Below are positions 23,660-35,335 of a stretch of 64,000 bases of DNA, in pieces. The notes under the pieces were generated by a model, which was not told the DNA's origin, did not search any database, and saw only the letters and a program-made list of their open reading frames with translations. A program made the translations under genes and the position numbers. This DNA comes from Lycorma delicatula (taxonomy: Eukaryota > Arthropoda > Insecta > Hemiptera > Fulgoridae): the NCBI RefSeq assembly GCF_047948215.1, contig NC_134460.1, forward strand, positions 123,889,324-123,953,323, read 5' to 3'. Within the stretch, counting starts at the first letter, position 1, and the number at the start of each line of letters is the position of its first letter.

Positions 23660-24232
23660 AAATGTCACGCGGGACTCTGCGATGAAGCTAAGTGGGAGTA
23701 GGAAGTCTGTCCACCTCTCCTTGGTAGACCAGACCGGAGTCCATAAATGAAACCAAATCAGAGGTATGAACTGAAAGTTTGAGTTCACTAAGGGAACTAG
23801 GAATAAATTTCGTTTTTGGTGGTATATTATTTATTCAATTGCCTCGAATATTATGAGACATTTACGCACAAATTAGCTCTGTAAAGTGTAGAACTAGGCG
23901 TGGGGTTCGTGCTTCCGCGAACTCGGTTAGCTAGTTTAAAGGGCAACGACGTAGGACATTCAAGAGATATCCGGATGAGGCCTGCAGCGAAGACAAAAGC
24001 TGAGTTTATAAATCACCGATATAAATGTCTATCTAGTCATTTACATTAGTGGCATCCCAACGAACCTGGCTTATTATTAAGAGATTTAAAAGTTAGAGGG
24101 CAAAAGACGACTCCCGTTTAAGCCCATCAGGGCTACGACCGATGAGGGGGTGTGTCGACCGGAATCGTCAGAAGATGGGTGTCTTCCCCTACGGGGTTGA
24201 AATGAGCATTGGGCTCCCAATATATTTCTGTT
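23660..24232 (+). mobile_element. Module M, copy 2
   Basis: GC-richer segment aligning with 41480-42130. Shared words include actctg(c/t)gatg, cgtggggttcgtgcttccgc / cgcggggatcgcgcttctgc, the tgg(c/t)atcc block, aaaagacga, catcagggct/catcggggct, ctacg/ctaggaccg, and cctacggggt near the end. No RT follows it here. It carries no open frame. Confidence 0.6.
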
Positions 24233-24585
24233 TTCATTTTTTTAGTACAAAATACAAAAATCCCACCCTTAAACTTTCATTAAGTCCTCCACAAGTATAA
24301 AAATCTTCAGTTTTTTTTAAATTTATTTTTTGAACTATGCATTATAAAATTATAAATAATTGTAATTTCATAATAATGTGGTATTTATAATTTTAGTTAT
24401 TATTTTTCAATTTAAAGGTTTTATTTTATCAGGAAAACTTATTTTTAATCATTTTTTTAATCGCTTTAAATCTTATTTGTGTATAAAACTTAAAATGATT
24501 ACATTTAAAAACCTTTCTGTCAAAAATTAATTGCATAACTTGATCGGAAAAGCCGGGAAATTTATTTTAGTACTTCTTAGATAAA
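24233..24585. other. AT-rich spacer
   Basis: No feature recognised. Confidence 0.5.
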
Positions 24586-24589
24586 CAAA

Positions 24590-25160
24590 TTTTATGTGGA
24601 CACCACATGACTTCCACAAGCACATAGAATTTTATTTCACTAATAAATACAGAATTTTTTCATACTCTTTTTTAATTATTATTCACTGTAAATGTTTTTA
24701 CAATTACAGGTTAATAATTATTAATAAATAAATAAATTTAAATTAAAAAAAAAGGAAATGAAGTCAAATTAGAACCGATGTGCCTTCCCCTTGTAAGATT
24801 AAAATATTTCATTAATTAAAATTTTATTTGGCTATAACAAAATAATATCTTTGAAAAGCTCTCAATGAGGGCTTATTACTGCAGTTAAGAAAACTTGGGA
24901 TCACTTTTTGGTTAAGTCGATTGCAATCAAAAGCGCAGGTACACAACCAGATGTTACAACAGTTCTAAATCCAAAATTCATCATCTTACGGCTAATCGTT
25001 TTTGAGTTATACGAGATACATATGTACGAATGTACTGGCGTCACGCCGAAACTAGTAAAAATGGATTCAGAGATGGTCAAAATGGATATATCCATTAAAA
25101 TCTGAAAACCTAAATTTTTCACAATCGCAATACTTCGTACAAGTAAGTAAAAATTACAAT
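24590..25160 (-). repeat. R620 interspersed repeat, copy 4 (minus)
   Basis: Reverse orientation. It starts with the 3' terminus (tttatgtggacaccacatga, cttcc), then ctcaatgagggcttattact, gattgcaatcaaaag, gctaatcgtttttgagttat, atggatatatccatt, and finishes with the R620 5' end (atacttcgtacaagtaag). The frames 24901-25167 and 24908-25105 are within this repeat and are not genes. Confidence 0.8.
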
Positions 25161-25305
25161 CATTCATTTTAATGAATTAAAATTTAAATGACTTTTTTTT
25201 AAATTAAATCTACTGATGTCAATGAATGGATACCCGTTATTTATCTCGTAAATAATTTAAGTAAATTCACAAATTCCTTCATCAATAAACATTTTGAAAA
25301 AAGAC

Positions 25306-25308
<3 letters not shown>

Positions 25309-25347
<39 letters not shown>

Positions 25348-25391
25348 GCAGGCTTATATATATATATATATATATAAGCCTGCTGTTTTTT
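25309..25391. repeat. (TA)n and 48-bp perfect palindrome
   Basis: A TA run (25309-25341) is followed by a perfect 48-bp inverted repeat at 25342-25389, with flanks aaaacagcaggctt and aagcctgctgtttt around an alternating AT core. It could extrude a cruciform. Confidence 0.95.
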
Positions 25392-26015
25392 CTTTATATT
25401 ATCCAAATTGTTTAGATACAAACACTTTAAATTTTTTATAATTTTTTTTCTTAGATGTTACCATCGCAAAATGTAGAGCTCTCAAAAAACCATAACGTTG
25501 AAAAAGTTAAGCAAGATATTTTCTTTATACTATAACGAAGTATACTCAAAAGTGAAGAGGGTGGAATAAAAGTAATGAAATATATACTTTTTTTTATAAA
25601 TTTTTATAAAGGATAAGAAAATAGTAAAATTAACCTTTTTATTTATGAACTGCATTTTCTTTCATAATTTTTTCTGCTTATTTATTTATATAATATGATA
25701 ACTCATTCACGGTATATTCACTAGATATTCAAGTTTTAACTTATTTGAATCGTACTGCTCTTTTTATTACTTATTCACTTTCCGAGAATTTTATAATTGG
25801 ATAATGCGGAATGAGTATTTTTAAGTAAGGTTTTAAGGAAATTAGAAACTAATTTATTGAATACAGAGTTATTTAAGATGTGTACATGAACCATGTAGCT
25901 AAAATAAACTTTAGAAGAGTAAAGAACATTAAAAAAGGGGCACAAAAGGAAAGAAGAAAATATGGTATATGATCCCAAAAAGGATAAAATAAAATTTTAA
26001 GAATTGAGCTCAATC
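25392..26015. other. AT-rich spacer
   Basis: No gene recognised. The minus-strand frame 25775-25978 is unsupported. Confidence 0.5.
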
Positions 26016-26019
26016 CAAC

Positions 26020-26295
26020 CAATTAAACGCCAACCACCAAAGTACATCGGTATCCACTGTCTAGTATTCAAATCTGTATAAAAGCAATTACCTTTTACGA
26101 GGATTTGATTCTCAGAACCTTCTACTTCAAAAATTAGTTTAACAGCTTATACGGAATTGAATACTAGACTGTGGACGCCGGTGTATTTTGATGGCTGGGG
26201 TTCAATTAACCACACCTCTCAGAAATGATCGGCCTGAGTCTGTACACGATTACATCTCATACATATGTCAGGAATATCATCCTTATCTCATTGTT
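26020..26295. repeat. Inverted pair of SINE-B copies (copy B2)
   Basis: 26020-26150 is a head-B SINE in the same orientation as B1 (ccactgtctagtattcaaat, then gaggatttgattctcagaac). From 26151 the same body follows in the opposite orientation (tatacggaattgaatactag, gggttcaattaaccacacct, gcctgagtctgtacacg). Words ctgtctagtattcaaat and gaattgaatactagac form the arms, so the transcript could fold back. Confidence 0.75.
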
Positions 26296-26589
26296 GCTTA
26301 TTTTTCACTAGTAGGGAACAAAAAAAAACTATTTGAACTAATTGATTTTTCACTAGTTGAACAGATTGCAACGTACACATTAAGAAAAATAAATAATGAA
26401 ACAAAAATCTGAAAGTAAAAGATAAAATATTAGTAGATATAAAAGGAAATATTAACCTGATGATATATATTCAAGTGACTCGTAATAGCTTCTAGTAATA
26501 GAAATTGTAAAAAACAGAAAGAGAAAGAAAATGAAGAATGTAAACCAACAAATAAATTTTAAAAAAAAGTGAAAAGTCTAGAAACTTCA

Positions 26590-27085
26590 ACAAAGAGGAT
26601 TGATTGACAGAATTTTTAAAACAGTGTGAAGTTTGAGGTAACGAATATCTTTTAACCATGACACTTGTACGAACAAGGAAATGAATCGGCTGTTGTTATG
26701 TAAGATCACAGTAACTGCCTCTCGCGAAACAGTCCTGTAACCGCCGACAGCTAACAACAGAAGACGCTGGGCTCGTAACAGAATGTTCCTATAACTCTGA
26801 AATTGCAAACGATTAGCCCAGATGGGCGCAGCGTACAGCATAATGGCTTCACAGACACCTTTGTAAAGAATACGCATGGTACGGCAATTCAATCCCCAAT
26901 CGGGATGGATCACTTTGCCGAAGAAGGCATCAATAACCTTCTTTGCCACAAACTGGAGGTGCTCCTTGAAGAGAAGCCTCTCATCAAGGATGACATCCAG
27001 ATACTTCTGAACGGTGACATACCTAATTGGAAGGCCGTCCATCACAAGCCGCGGCGCGGGACCAACATCTCAATTCCCCTCCGAG
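26590..27085 (-). pseudogene. R1-like LINE RT C-terminal fragment
   Basis: A 152-residue minus-strand frame (27045-26587) is largely open: LPIRYVTVQKYLDVILDERL, then LFKEHLQFVAKKV, then RTMRILYKGVCEAIMLYAAP and IWANRLQ, then ILLRAQRLLLLAVGGYRTVS and REAVTVI. The pattern YLGVxLDxRLxF...LYKGVxExxxLYAAPxWA...RxAxGAYRTxSxEAL is typical of R1-clade RT C-termini (the region after the catalytic domain). The catalytic domain itself is absent. On the same strand it is directly preceded by module M, copy 3. Confidence 0.85.
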
Positions 27086-27545
27086 GGGAGAAGATCCCGC
27101 CTCGTAGCGTGTCAGGTCGTTACACCACCCCCACCGTTCCTTGCCAACAATGGCTTTAACGAAGGACATCTTCTTGCCCTCAAACTGATCACATTCCACA
27201 ATATTCAGCCCGGCCACGTGAGATACCATCGATGCAGATGCCCCGAGGGACATCCACATCATTAAATTCACCCCGACAGATAGTATTGAGTTCTGACTTC
27301 CGAAGAAGACAGCTGACACCTAACGCTACCACGTTGCCCTCAGGAACTTAGCTAAAAGCCTACTCGCGGAAGATCGAAGACCCCGCGTCTGTCACCTTTA
27401 AGCCCTAAACTACACCCTAGTGCGTAGATGCATCAAGTATGCGCGGGACCAACAGCAAAGTATTGCACTACGCAGGGGTGTGTCCTTTAGGCGGCTCTCC
27501 CCGCCAACAGGCATAACGTCCGGCAAGGGAGGTCAGGCCGACGGT
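27086..27545 (-). mobile_element. Module M, copy 3
   Basis: The minus strand carries the module M words: gatgtccctcggggcatctg, catcgatggtatctc, gtggaatgtgatcagtttga, aacggtgggggtggtgtaac, and tcccctcggagggg before the junction with the RT fragment. Upstream (27545-27340) is GC-rich and ends in ggcggggagagccgcct-type sequence. It is arranged exactly as at 4672-3675: module first, RT tail second. Confidence 0.6.
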
Positions 27546-28845
27546 TGGATCCGCCTGTTGTTATTTAAAAGTCCTATTTTAAATGAAAATTAATGTTTCT
27601 CGTTAATAGTGAATTTTAAATAACATGAATAAAACCTGAGTCTATACAGCTATATTGAAAAGATTTGGCGGTTTTGAACAAACTTATAAGATATTTTTAA
27701 TGATCATAAAAGTCGAGAAAAATTCCTCCAATTAAAGTAGTCATCATAGCTTTTCTGCTACGAAATCACGATGGTGGCACACTTAAAATGAACACTTGGT
27801 ATATTTAAAATGTGTAATTTTAACAATAAAATAATAGCTAGTGTAATTTTATGTTAACTTTTTATAATCGAAAACAATTTATCAAAATATTAGGAACTAA
27901 TATAATTTAAATGTTTGTGACAAAAAACTATAATAATGTTATATTAAAATATGGTCTTAAGTTTAAAATCAGAGCTTAGCTAGATAAACCGATTATCTAA
28001 TTAATCTCTAATAAATATTTTCTTCTTCGTATAAAAGAAAAGATACGTTTAAAGAAAATGAATAAAGAAATCTGTGGTAAGTTAAATTTTTTTCCCAATT
28101 CTTTATAAACATTCTTTTATGTATTATAAGCTAAGTTGGTCGATTTTATTCAAAGCGAAATTGTATTTTATATTAAGTACCGTAAGTTTTGGAGAAAGAG
28201 TCGTTAAAATACTCTATTGTTAGATTTCAGAAGCTTTCTTAGTTTCTGATACCATAAATTTAATCGTGAAAGAAAATAAAAAGAAGTATAAAAATAAAAC
28301 TGAAGATTATCTGAATTAAAACTCAGAAAACAAACAAAATTAAACTGAGAAAAACAGATTGAAATATTTTTTTGTTTCGCATAATTCTTATATTCAATGT
28401 TTTATCAGTAAATTTATACCCAACAATTTATTTTTTTCTTATAAAATTAAAATTTTATTTACCTCATATATGAAATGAGTTTTAATACAAGCTAAATGAT
28501 TACTAATTACCAGTGAAACAAATTTATATTCTTGCTATTGAAATTTTAAGATTGAGACAAGATTTGGGATTAAAATTATCTAATATAGATTGTACCTTTA
28601 AATTTAAATGTTTAAAAGTTAAAATGTTTATTATTATTATTATTTAAAGTTTAAATGTTTCTTCGGTGTTCCATATTTTTTTATCCCTTTAAATCTCCAT
28701 CAACACCCTTTTATAGTTTCTTTAAAAAAAAAAAAAAAATCTCATCTATTATCTCTGTTATATCTAAATAACAGTATATATACTGGATATGTATATACGT
28801 ATAGAGGATCCACGAAGAATGTAACAATCATACATGGCATGATCA
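27546..28845. other. AT-rich spacer
   Basis: No gene or element recognised. Confidence 0.5.
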
Positions 28846-28849
28846 ACTA

Positions 28850-29345
28850 CTGGTAAAAAAAAAGCTTTGTTAGCGAATATTGATTGGTAAAAATTTCGCC
28901 CTGATTTCTCTCCTTCGGTAAAATTAAGACGCACTGTAACTCTTGAAATGTAATTTAAGAGGAAAACTTTATTGGTTTTATTTGAAATCTGACCCGAAAA
29001 ATTGAAAAAAGAATACGTCTAAAAAGTGTATTTTTATTCGTTTTTGAGAAATTTGGGGGAAAAGACGAAAGATTAGGTTTGACTAAACACATAATTTTAC
29101 TTTTGGAGTAAAATAACTTTGGTAAATGGGTGATTAAACGGAAAAATTTTTAAACAAAACTTGTAGAGAATTTGATTCTAAGTAAAATCGTATGAATAAA
29201 ATCCATAGAAACTAAATATAACCGTATGATTTTCGAAGTTTATTAAAAACAAAACACATGTTTTGTTTAAAAGAAAAACATTTGTTTCGAACTCGTTTTC
29301 CATTTGCTTTCTTGTTTATTCTCACCAGTAGAACAAATTCTGAAA
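28850..29345. mobile_element. Diverged TIR-transposon relative
   Basis: Begins near ctactggtaaaaa and ends ctcaccagtagaacaaattc plus tgaaagttt, which resemble the inverted ends of the 31493-32460 element (ctactggtgaaaataatg / accagtagaacatg). The inner word aaaacttgtagagaattt is shared. There is no transposase. Confidence 0.5.
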
Positions 29346-29520
29346 GTTTGTTATATTCTTCATGAATAATATTTTATATGAAACGGATTTTTTTAAAAAT
29401 TTTATTCGGGTTTTATTAATTTTCTCATATCTAAATTTTCTATATTATATTTTCTTAGATTTTTATTTAGTAAATGTAGTTTTTTTTTATTTTCCTAGTG
29501 TGTACGTTGCAATCTGTTCA

Positions 29521-29774
29521 ACCAGTCCTCCCCTACGGACCAATGAAATAAGGATGATTTTCATGACATGTAATGAGGTGTAGTTTTGTTCAGATTCAGG
29601 CCGACCATTCCTGAGATGTGTGATTAATTGAACCCTAATCATCGATATCCACTGTTTAGTGTTCAAATCCGTACAAACGCAACTAGCTTTTACTAGGATT
29701 CATCAGAAACTTCGACTTCGAAAATCAGATGTAAACAAGGATTTGAGACGACGGGTTTACCATTACCCGTGGGA
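29521..29774 (-). repeat. SINE head B / tail 1 (copy B3, diverged)
   Basis: Contains ctgagatgtgtgattaattg, aaccctaatc, atatccactgtttagtgttc, aaatccgtac, a damaged box B (actaggattc), and acgggtttaccattacccgt at the head end. Confidence 0.7.
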
Positions 29775-30559
29775 AAAATATTAATTTAACAAAATAAATT
29801 TTCGCAAAACCTCCAATTTTTGGATTTTAACAATTTTCCCAAAAATTATTAAAGATAGGTATAAGTTCTAGGACCCAATTTATTTATATACTTTTCTATA
29901 TTTGCTATAAGATCGGTTATAATGCCACCTAATTATATTGATAAATTTGTGTCCATAGGGTTAAAGTACAGTATTGGTTGACGTTTAGGACAGAAATCTT
30001 TCGCTAGCCGTAATTCAAAAAAAAAGTATTTCCAGATTACATTTATAATAATTATTTTCATTGCTTTTCAATATACCTATAAAATGTAGAAGAAACCTGA
30101 ATTATACCGTTTGGGCATAATTTATATTTTAAGAATGCCTTGTTATTAAGAAACTGATAGAATTTCATGATATTCCTATGTTCTAAAAGATAAATTAAGA
30201 AAAAATTTCACATAAACATGGGTCAGGGAACTGTTCGTTTTCAATTTATAGTTTGGGAAAAATTTAGCCCTCTTTTTGATCAATGAGTAGAATAAAGTGA
30301 TAGTGAAAATCTATGAATGTAATAACTGAATGTTAAAAACAGAATACTTACTGTATTTTGATTATGAACCAAAACAAGAATAATTTCAACATTGGAAAAT
30401 ATGTAGACGTTACTTGCATAGATTTCTCAAAATTATATTCCCTACAAATCTTTTTCTTTATAAAAAAAACTTACAGAAAATATGCTGTTCTACAAATTTA
30501 TACATTATATACTGAAATTCTTTCAGTTTTTTTTATTAAGACTCTATATATTAATATCG

Positions 30560-31000
30560 GGTAGTTCAGGAAGTCTTTTCAATATTTTATAGGTGTGTTC
30601 ATTTAAATAAAACAATGAGAATAATTTTATTTGTTTTGTGGAACTTTACCGAATTTGTTGCACATGAGACCCAAAAAATTTTTTTATGCTACACCAATTT
30701 CTTTTTTGTTACAATACGTTTTTAAAAAATTACTAGATATATTTTGAGACAACTTTTCATGTTAAAACCCGTACGAAACCAGTAATTAAATTTACCACAT
30801 AATTTAATTTCTAAATTTCAGTAAGGCTTAATTTTATCCTGGAGAAAAAATCAGGGCTGAATATTTCGCAAGCTAAAACTCAAAAAAAAATCGTTACCGG
30901 AATCATGCGTGTATGAACTTTTTTCTATTTTTACTTGTAGATAATTTCTAAAATTCTTCTCTTTTCTTCGGAAGACATTCTGTAAACAGAGTATCCTAGG
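30560..31000. mobile_element. Transposon arm-like repeat (paired with 58240-58625)
   Basis: The last 130 bp run agctaaaactc, ccggaatcatg, tttttacttgtagataattt, then cggaagacattctgt. This is the same word order as the right terminal arm of the transposon at 58967-61094, in diverged form. The frame 30358-30564 upstream is unsupported. Confidence 0.5.
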
Positions 31001-31139
31001 AGGTTTTGGTCAAACTTAAGAAACTGATTCAGGACAACAAAATAAATAAAAAGCTCATTTGGATTATAATTGTCTTAATTCGCTTTAATTTGCCTCTGCC
31101 CACTATTATTTATTTCGATTAAAATTTATATTTTAACAA

Positions 31140-31400
31140 AGGATCTAGGTAGTTTAATGAAATCTGGTATACATATACCGACCATCTTCTACAAAACAAA
31201 CAGGTTTGATGATTTTTATCTATTAAAATTACAAAATGGCAGCCATTTAAATATTTTAATCATTCATAGCTCTGAAAATTTTAATTTGATCGAATTATCC
31301 TTTCTTAGATAAAATGTTAGGTTTTTTATTTTGAATAAAATAACACCTAATTTGTAAAAACTGATTGATAAACACATCAATCAATGTGTAAATTTAAATT
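31140..31400. repeat. 'aaatggcagccat' repeat
   Basis: Contains ttacaaaatggcagccattt at 31230-31248. The same motif context occurs at 48655-48675 and 58840-58858 (ggcggccat), with similar downstream sequence about loss of 'ctc(a/c)ataaat' and a run of ttttatttt. Confidence 0.45.
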
Positions 31401-31492
31401 GTTAATTTTAAAGTGGATCTCAATAAATTATTATAATTATTATATATAATATATAAATATGGGTATTATTAAATACCCTTTAAAATATTAAA

Positions 31493-32460
31493 CAGGTTGT
31501 CCCACGAAGAAGTAGTGAAACTTTCAGGACATGTTCTACTGGTGAAAATAATGAAAATATTTCATATAAACATAGAAACGTTTTGTTTTCGAGTTACAGC
31601 TAGCGAAGGATTTCAGCTCCTCTAATAAAAAGAAGCTCTAATATAATTTTTGGGTCCCAAATTAAGGAATAAAGTTTTGGTTTCTTATATAACTTGAGAT
31701 GGAAAATAGGATAAACCCACGTCCCAGAAGTATATAACTCCCATAATTTTAAGATATCCGACGTAAAACACAAATTTCGGTGTCGAAAAACAGGGGTTTT
31801 TTATGTTTGTAGTACAATAGCTTTTATAATGATTAATAAATGCGAAAGATTTATTAACAAAACTTGTAGAGAATTTAATTTTGATAAAATTAATGAAAAA
31901 TACAGTAGATAAAAAGTAGCAATACTCGTAACTTTTAAAAATCCGTTTTTTATTGAAGCAAATAAACGGAAAATAGACAGAAAATCGTATTATTCTTTCT
32001 GCACCTAATAAACATTCTTTTTAAGGTACTCTTATTAAACATTCAGAATTTACGAAAGAAGGGTAATTTCCAACATGTTCGTTTTGTGTTGAACACCAAG
32101 TAAATCATCGTCTAAATGAAGAATATCATGTAATTCAACATATCTAGCGTACCCCAGGCACTATTACAAGGAGAATTTCATGTCGCACGGTTTTCAAAAA
32201 ACAAAGTGAGGTGCATCCTACGGAAAAAACCTTACCCTTTCCGCCTGCAGAAAGTTCAAAATTTGCGGTCAACAGATTACCAGCAGCGGTTAAAATTAAT
32301 CAGGAGAGGTGTAATAAAGTGTAAAGGCTTCTAGACTACGCTGGTAAGGTAAATTTAAGTTTATTTACTGATGAATTCATGAAGTTTGTTTGAACTTTCT
32401 ACATTATTTTCACCAGTAGAACATGTCTAGAAAGTTTGCCGTTGCTTCGTAGGACATCTG
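31493..32460. mobile_element. Non-autonomous TIR transposon, internal deletion derivative
   Basis: The ends are about 60-bp inverted repeats: caggttgtcccacgaag...ctttcaggacatgttctact at the left, and accagtagaacatgtctaga...gcttcgtaggacatctg at the right. The interior aligns with 58967-60040 of the full-length element: aagatatccgacgtaaaaca, aacttgtagagaatttaatt, gaaaatcgtattattctttc, cctgcagaaag, and tttactgatga (the DE of the first catalytic motif). It then jumps to the right terminus. Most of the transposase is deleted, so it could only have moved in trans. Confidence 0.8.
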
Positions 32461-32524
32461 TATAGGAGTAATACACATTATTCAAAAATAGCAACGTATG
32501 ATATACAGTATAGTATTACAAACA

Positions 32525-34122
32525 TTTTTACTTTCTTGTACGAAGTAAAGGAAGTATTGTGATCGCGAATAATTTCGGTTTTCAGCTTTCAACGGAAATA
32601 TCCATTTTGACAATCCCTGAATTCATTTTGACTAGTTTCGGCGTGACATCTGTACGTACGTATGTATGTATGTATGTACTAGGGAAAAAGACCGCTGGGA
32701 AATTTCTCTCCTTAAGGTTAGTGAACCCGTGTTATTCATGGCCACGTTAGTAATGTACACACTGCATTGTTGTGCGAAAGTTGTCCGTTGTAGTATCTTT
32801 GATTACGTATAAGTTATTATGTTAGAAAATGAATAGAAAAATCGATGTTGCCACCGACTGTAAAATAAGTGGAGTCATATGTTTTTTAAACCGTCAAAAT
32901 TTAAGCCGGTTCAAATACATAGGCAGTTGGTTGCTGTGTACAGTGATAATCTAATGAATGAAAGAAACTTCCGAAATGGTGTGAAAGGTTTAAAAATTAC
33001 AGAATTAATGTGCATGATGAAGAATCGAAGAGGCCCTCGATAATCACCGAGGACTTGTTGAAACGCGTCGATGATGAAATCAGAAAAGATCGTCGCTCAA
33101 TGATTTCCGACCTGGCCCTCCTTTTTCCTGATGTTTAAAGAAGCTATTTCAGGTCGCATTGTTCATGGCCATTTAGACTTCAGAAAGGTTTATGCACGTT
33201 GAGCGTTACCCGTCTTAATGGAACGTCAAAAAAAATCCAAAAGAGATCTGCTTTGGAATTTTTTATGCTCTACACAGGAAAAGAAGATGAATGAAAGGTA
33301 ATTCAATTTTTACCGGTTATGAAACATGGATCGCGTATTACACGCAAGAGATAAAACAACAGTCAAGTGAATGGCGTCATCCTCAATCACCAACCAGACT
33401 AACAAAAGTCAAGCCACAGATATTCGGACGCAAACTGATGGCCACATTCTTTTGGAATCGGTTTGGCATATCGCTGATTAATTTCATACGACGTGGAAAG
33501 ATTATAAATGCAGAAGCCTACTGCGAAACTCCTCGTAAGTTACAGCGCGCTATAGAAAATCGGCGACGTGGACGGCTGACCGATGGCGTTGTCCTGCTGC
33601 ACGATATTGCACGTCTATATGTTGCGGGTCCGATACGTGAATTTCTGAGAACATGTGGATGGGAAATTTAAGATCACCCACCATATAGTCCGGATTTAGC
33701 CCAAAATCGAAAACAATTTGGATTTTGGACTTTTTCTTAACTGCAGTAATAAGCCCTCATTGATAGCTTTTCAATGATATAGAGTGGTATTTATTTTCAT
33801 TGGTTCCAGAGTTATAGCCAAATGAAATCATTATTAATGAAATATTTGGATCTTTGATCGGTTCGAATCAGACTTCAACTCCTTTTTTTTAACTTTTTTT
33901 TTTTTTAATTTAAATATATTGGTTTATTAATAATTATTAACCTCTGATTGTAAACAAATTTTACGATAAATAATAATTCAATAATAAAAAAATGAAAAAA
34001 TATCAGAGGTTATTAATGAAATAAAATTTTATGTACTTTTCATTTTAAAAAAAATGTATATGTAATTTAATAGGCGTAAAAGGAAGTCATATGGTGCCCA
34101 CATCAGATTTTTTATGTATAAA
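32525..34122 (+). repeat. R620, copy 5, split by a mariner insertion
   Basis: The 5' part (32525-32678) is well preserved: cttgtacgaagtaaaggaag, tattgtgatcgcg, aatatccattttgac, tagtttcggcgtgacatctg and tacgtacgtatgta. The 3' part resumes at 33698-33703 with cccaaaatcgaaaacaattt, then tgcagtaataagccctcatt, ttccagagttatagccaaat and the 3' end aaaaggaagtcatatgg. The middle of the repeat is missing. Confidence 0.85.
32679..33703 (+). pseudogene. Mariner transposase pseudogene, 3'-truncated
   Basis: A mariner-type DD(D/E) transposase, which would cut and paste its own element at TA. Readable blocks: QNLSRFKYIGSWL near 32895-32935, the HTH/linker region NYRINVHDEES then RGPS-like and ITEDLLKRVDDEIRKDRRS (33000-33100). 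Next comes an open frame, 33291-33671, reading TGYETWIAYYTQEIKQQSSE (first catalytic region; GDETW expected, the G changed to Y but D...E context present as YETW, so damaged). Then GKIINAEAYCET, GVVLLHDIARLYVA (HDNARPH expected; D kept) and HPPYSPDLA. Sequence stops right after PDLA, before the last catalytic residue. The 5' flank is TA at 32677-32678. Confidence 0.85.
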
Positions 34123-35335
34123 TATATTTATTAAAATAATTATAATAAAGTTATTGAAAGGAACCCGTGAATAAGATCCAAAAAAAGATGGCAATAGTGG
34201 AATTCTTAAACTCAAGATTATTAATAAAAATTAGCATACATTCCAAATTTTTCAAAAAGGAATTTTTTTTGCTCCTCCCCAATTTTAGTAAAACCTTAGA
34301 GCTTAAATGATAGAAATAAAAATTCGAGGTATAGTTTTACAACAAATCTGCCACACTGTAACAAGTTGATCATCCATTATTCAATGTGTATGAATATATT
34401 TAAAAATGATCGGTAAAAGTGAAAATTACGTAACCTACATAGGGTTATGAAAACGATTATGTGTTTATATAAAGAGAAGGTCGAACGGTCGATTTATAAT
34501 TCCCCATACCAAAATTCTACGGATAAGCGAGGATCTTCCTTATAGAACCTAACCCTGTTCTCAGGTGTCTCTCATTACTTAAATGAAAAGCAATTCCTTG
34601 CTTCATGTAGTACACAGAATAATTAAGAGAAATCCAATGAAGGATAATGATGCACGTGTTGCCCAGTATCGTCTTTCTAAAGTAATACTAAGCATCAATA
34701 ATGATGCTTGAACGGATCGCCTAACTTGAATTAATCTTTCAGAGAAAAAAAATTCTTTTATAAATTTTAAATTCAAGTTTAACTCATAAATAGTGAAATT
34801 ATTTGAGAGTAACTTTTTTTTTATGAATATCTACTTTTATTACTGAGCAAACACTAATCAGAATAGTGTGAAAAAAAATCGCCTACGTTATTTGAAATGC
34901 GTAATCCGAAATTCAAAAGTAATTCTTTAATAATTTGCATAATATCAGAAAAGTATTCAAAATTTCTCTGCTTTATTATATCTTCTTCAGTAGTAATCAA
35001 GGTTAAAATAAAAAAATAAAACCAAAAAGTTATTTTTTTTTAATCGAATTTTTTTTAAAATCCCAAATAATTTTTTAACGGTCAGATTTACAAAAAAAAA
35101 AATGTTTGCTAAACGAATACGATTTATGTCAATATTTTTTGTAACGTTATTCAGTTTCAAGACATATTTAACATAACTTAAAATCTGAAGCATGTAAGAA
35201 ATTATAACACAGGTCGTTTCTACTTTCGTTTGATAAACACTACTTTTATAATTTATCTATATATATATTTTTATCATTATCATATTATATATTTTATCTA
35301 TACTTTTATCATTATATATATATTTTTTATATTGT
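34123..35335. other. AT-rich spacer
   Basis: No gene recognised. The minus-strand frame 34987-35193 is Lys/Asn-rich and unsupported. Confidence 0.5.

Noticed and set aside
26803..27319. Frames overlapping the R1-like RT on both strands
   Set aside because: The RT homology is in the minus-strand frame ending at 26587. The others are shadows or module M sequence.
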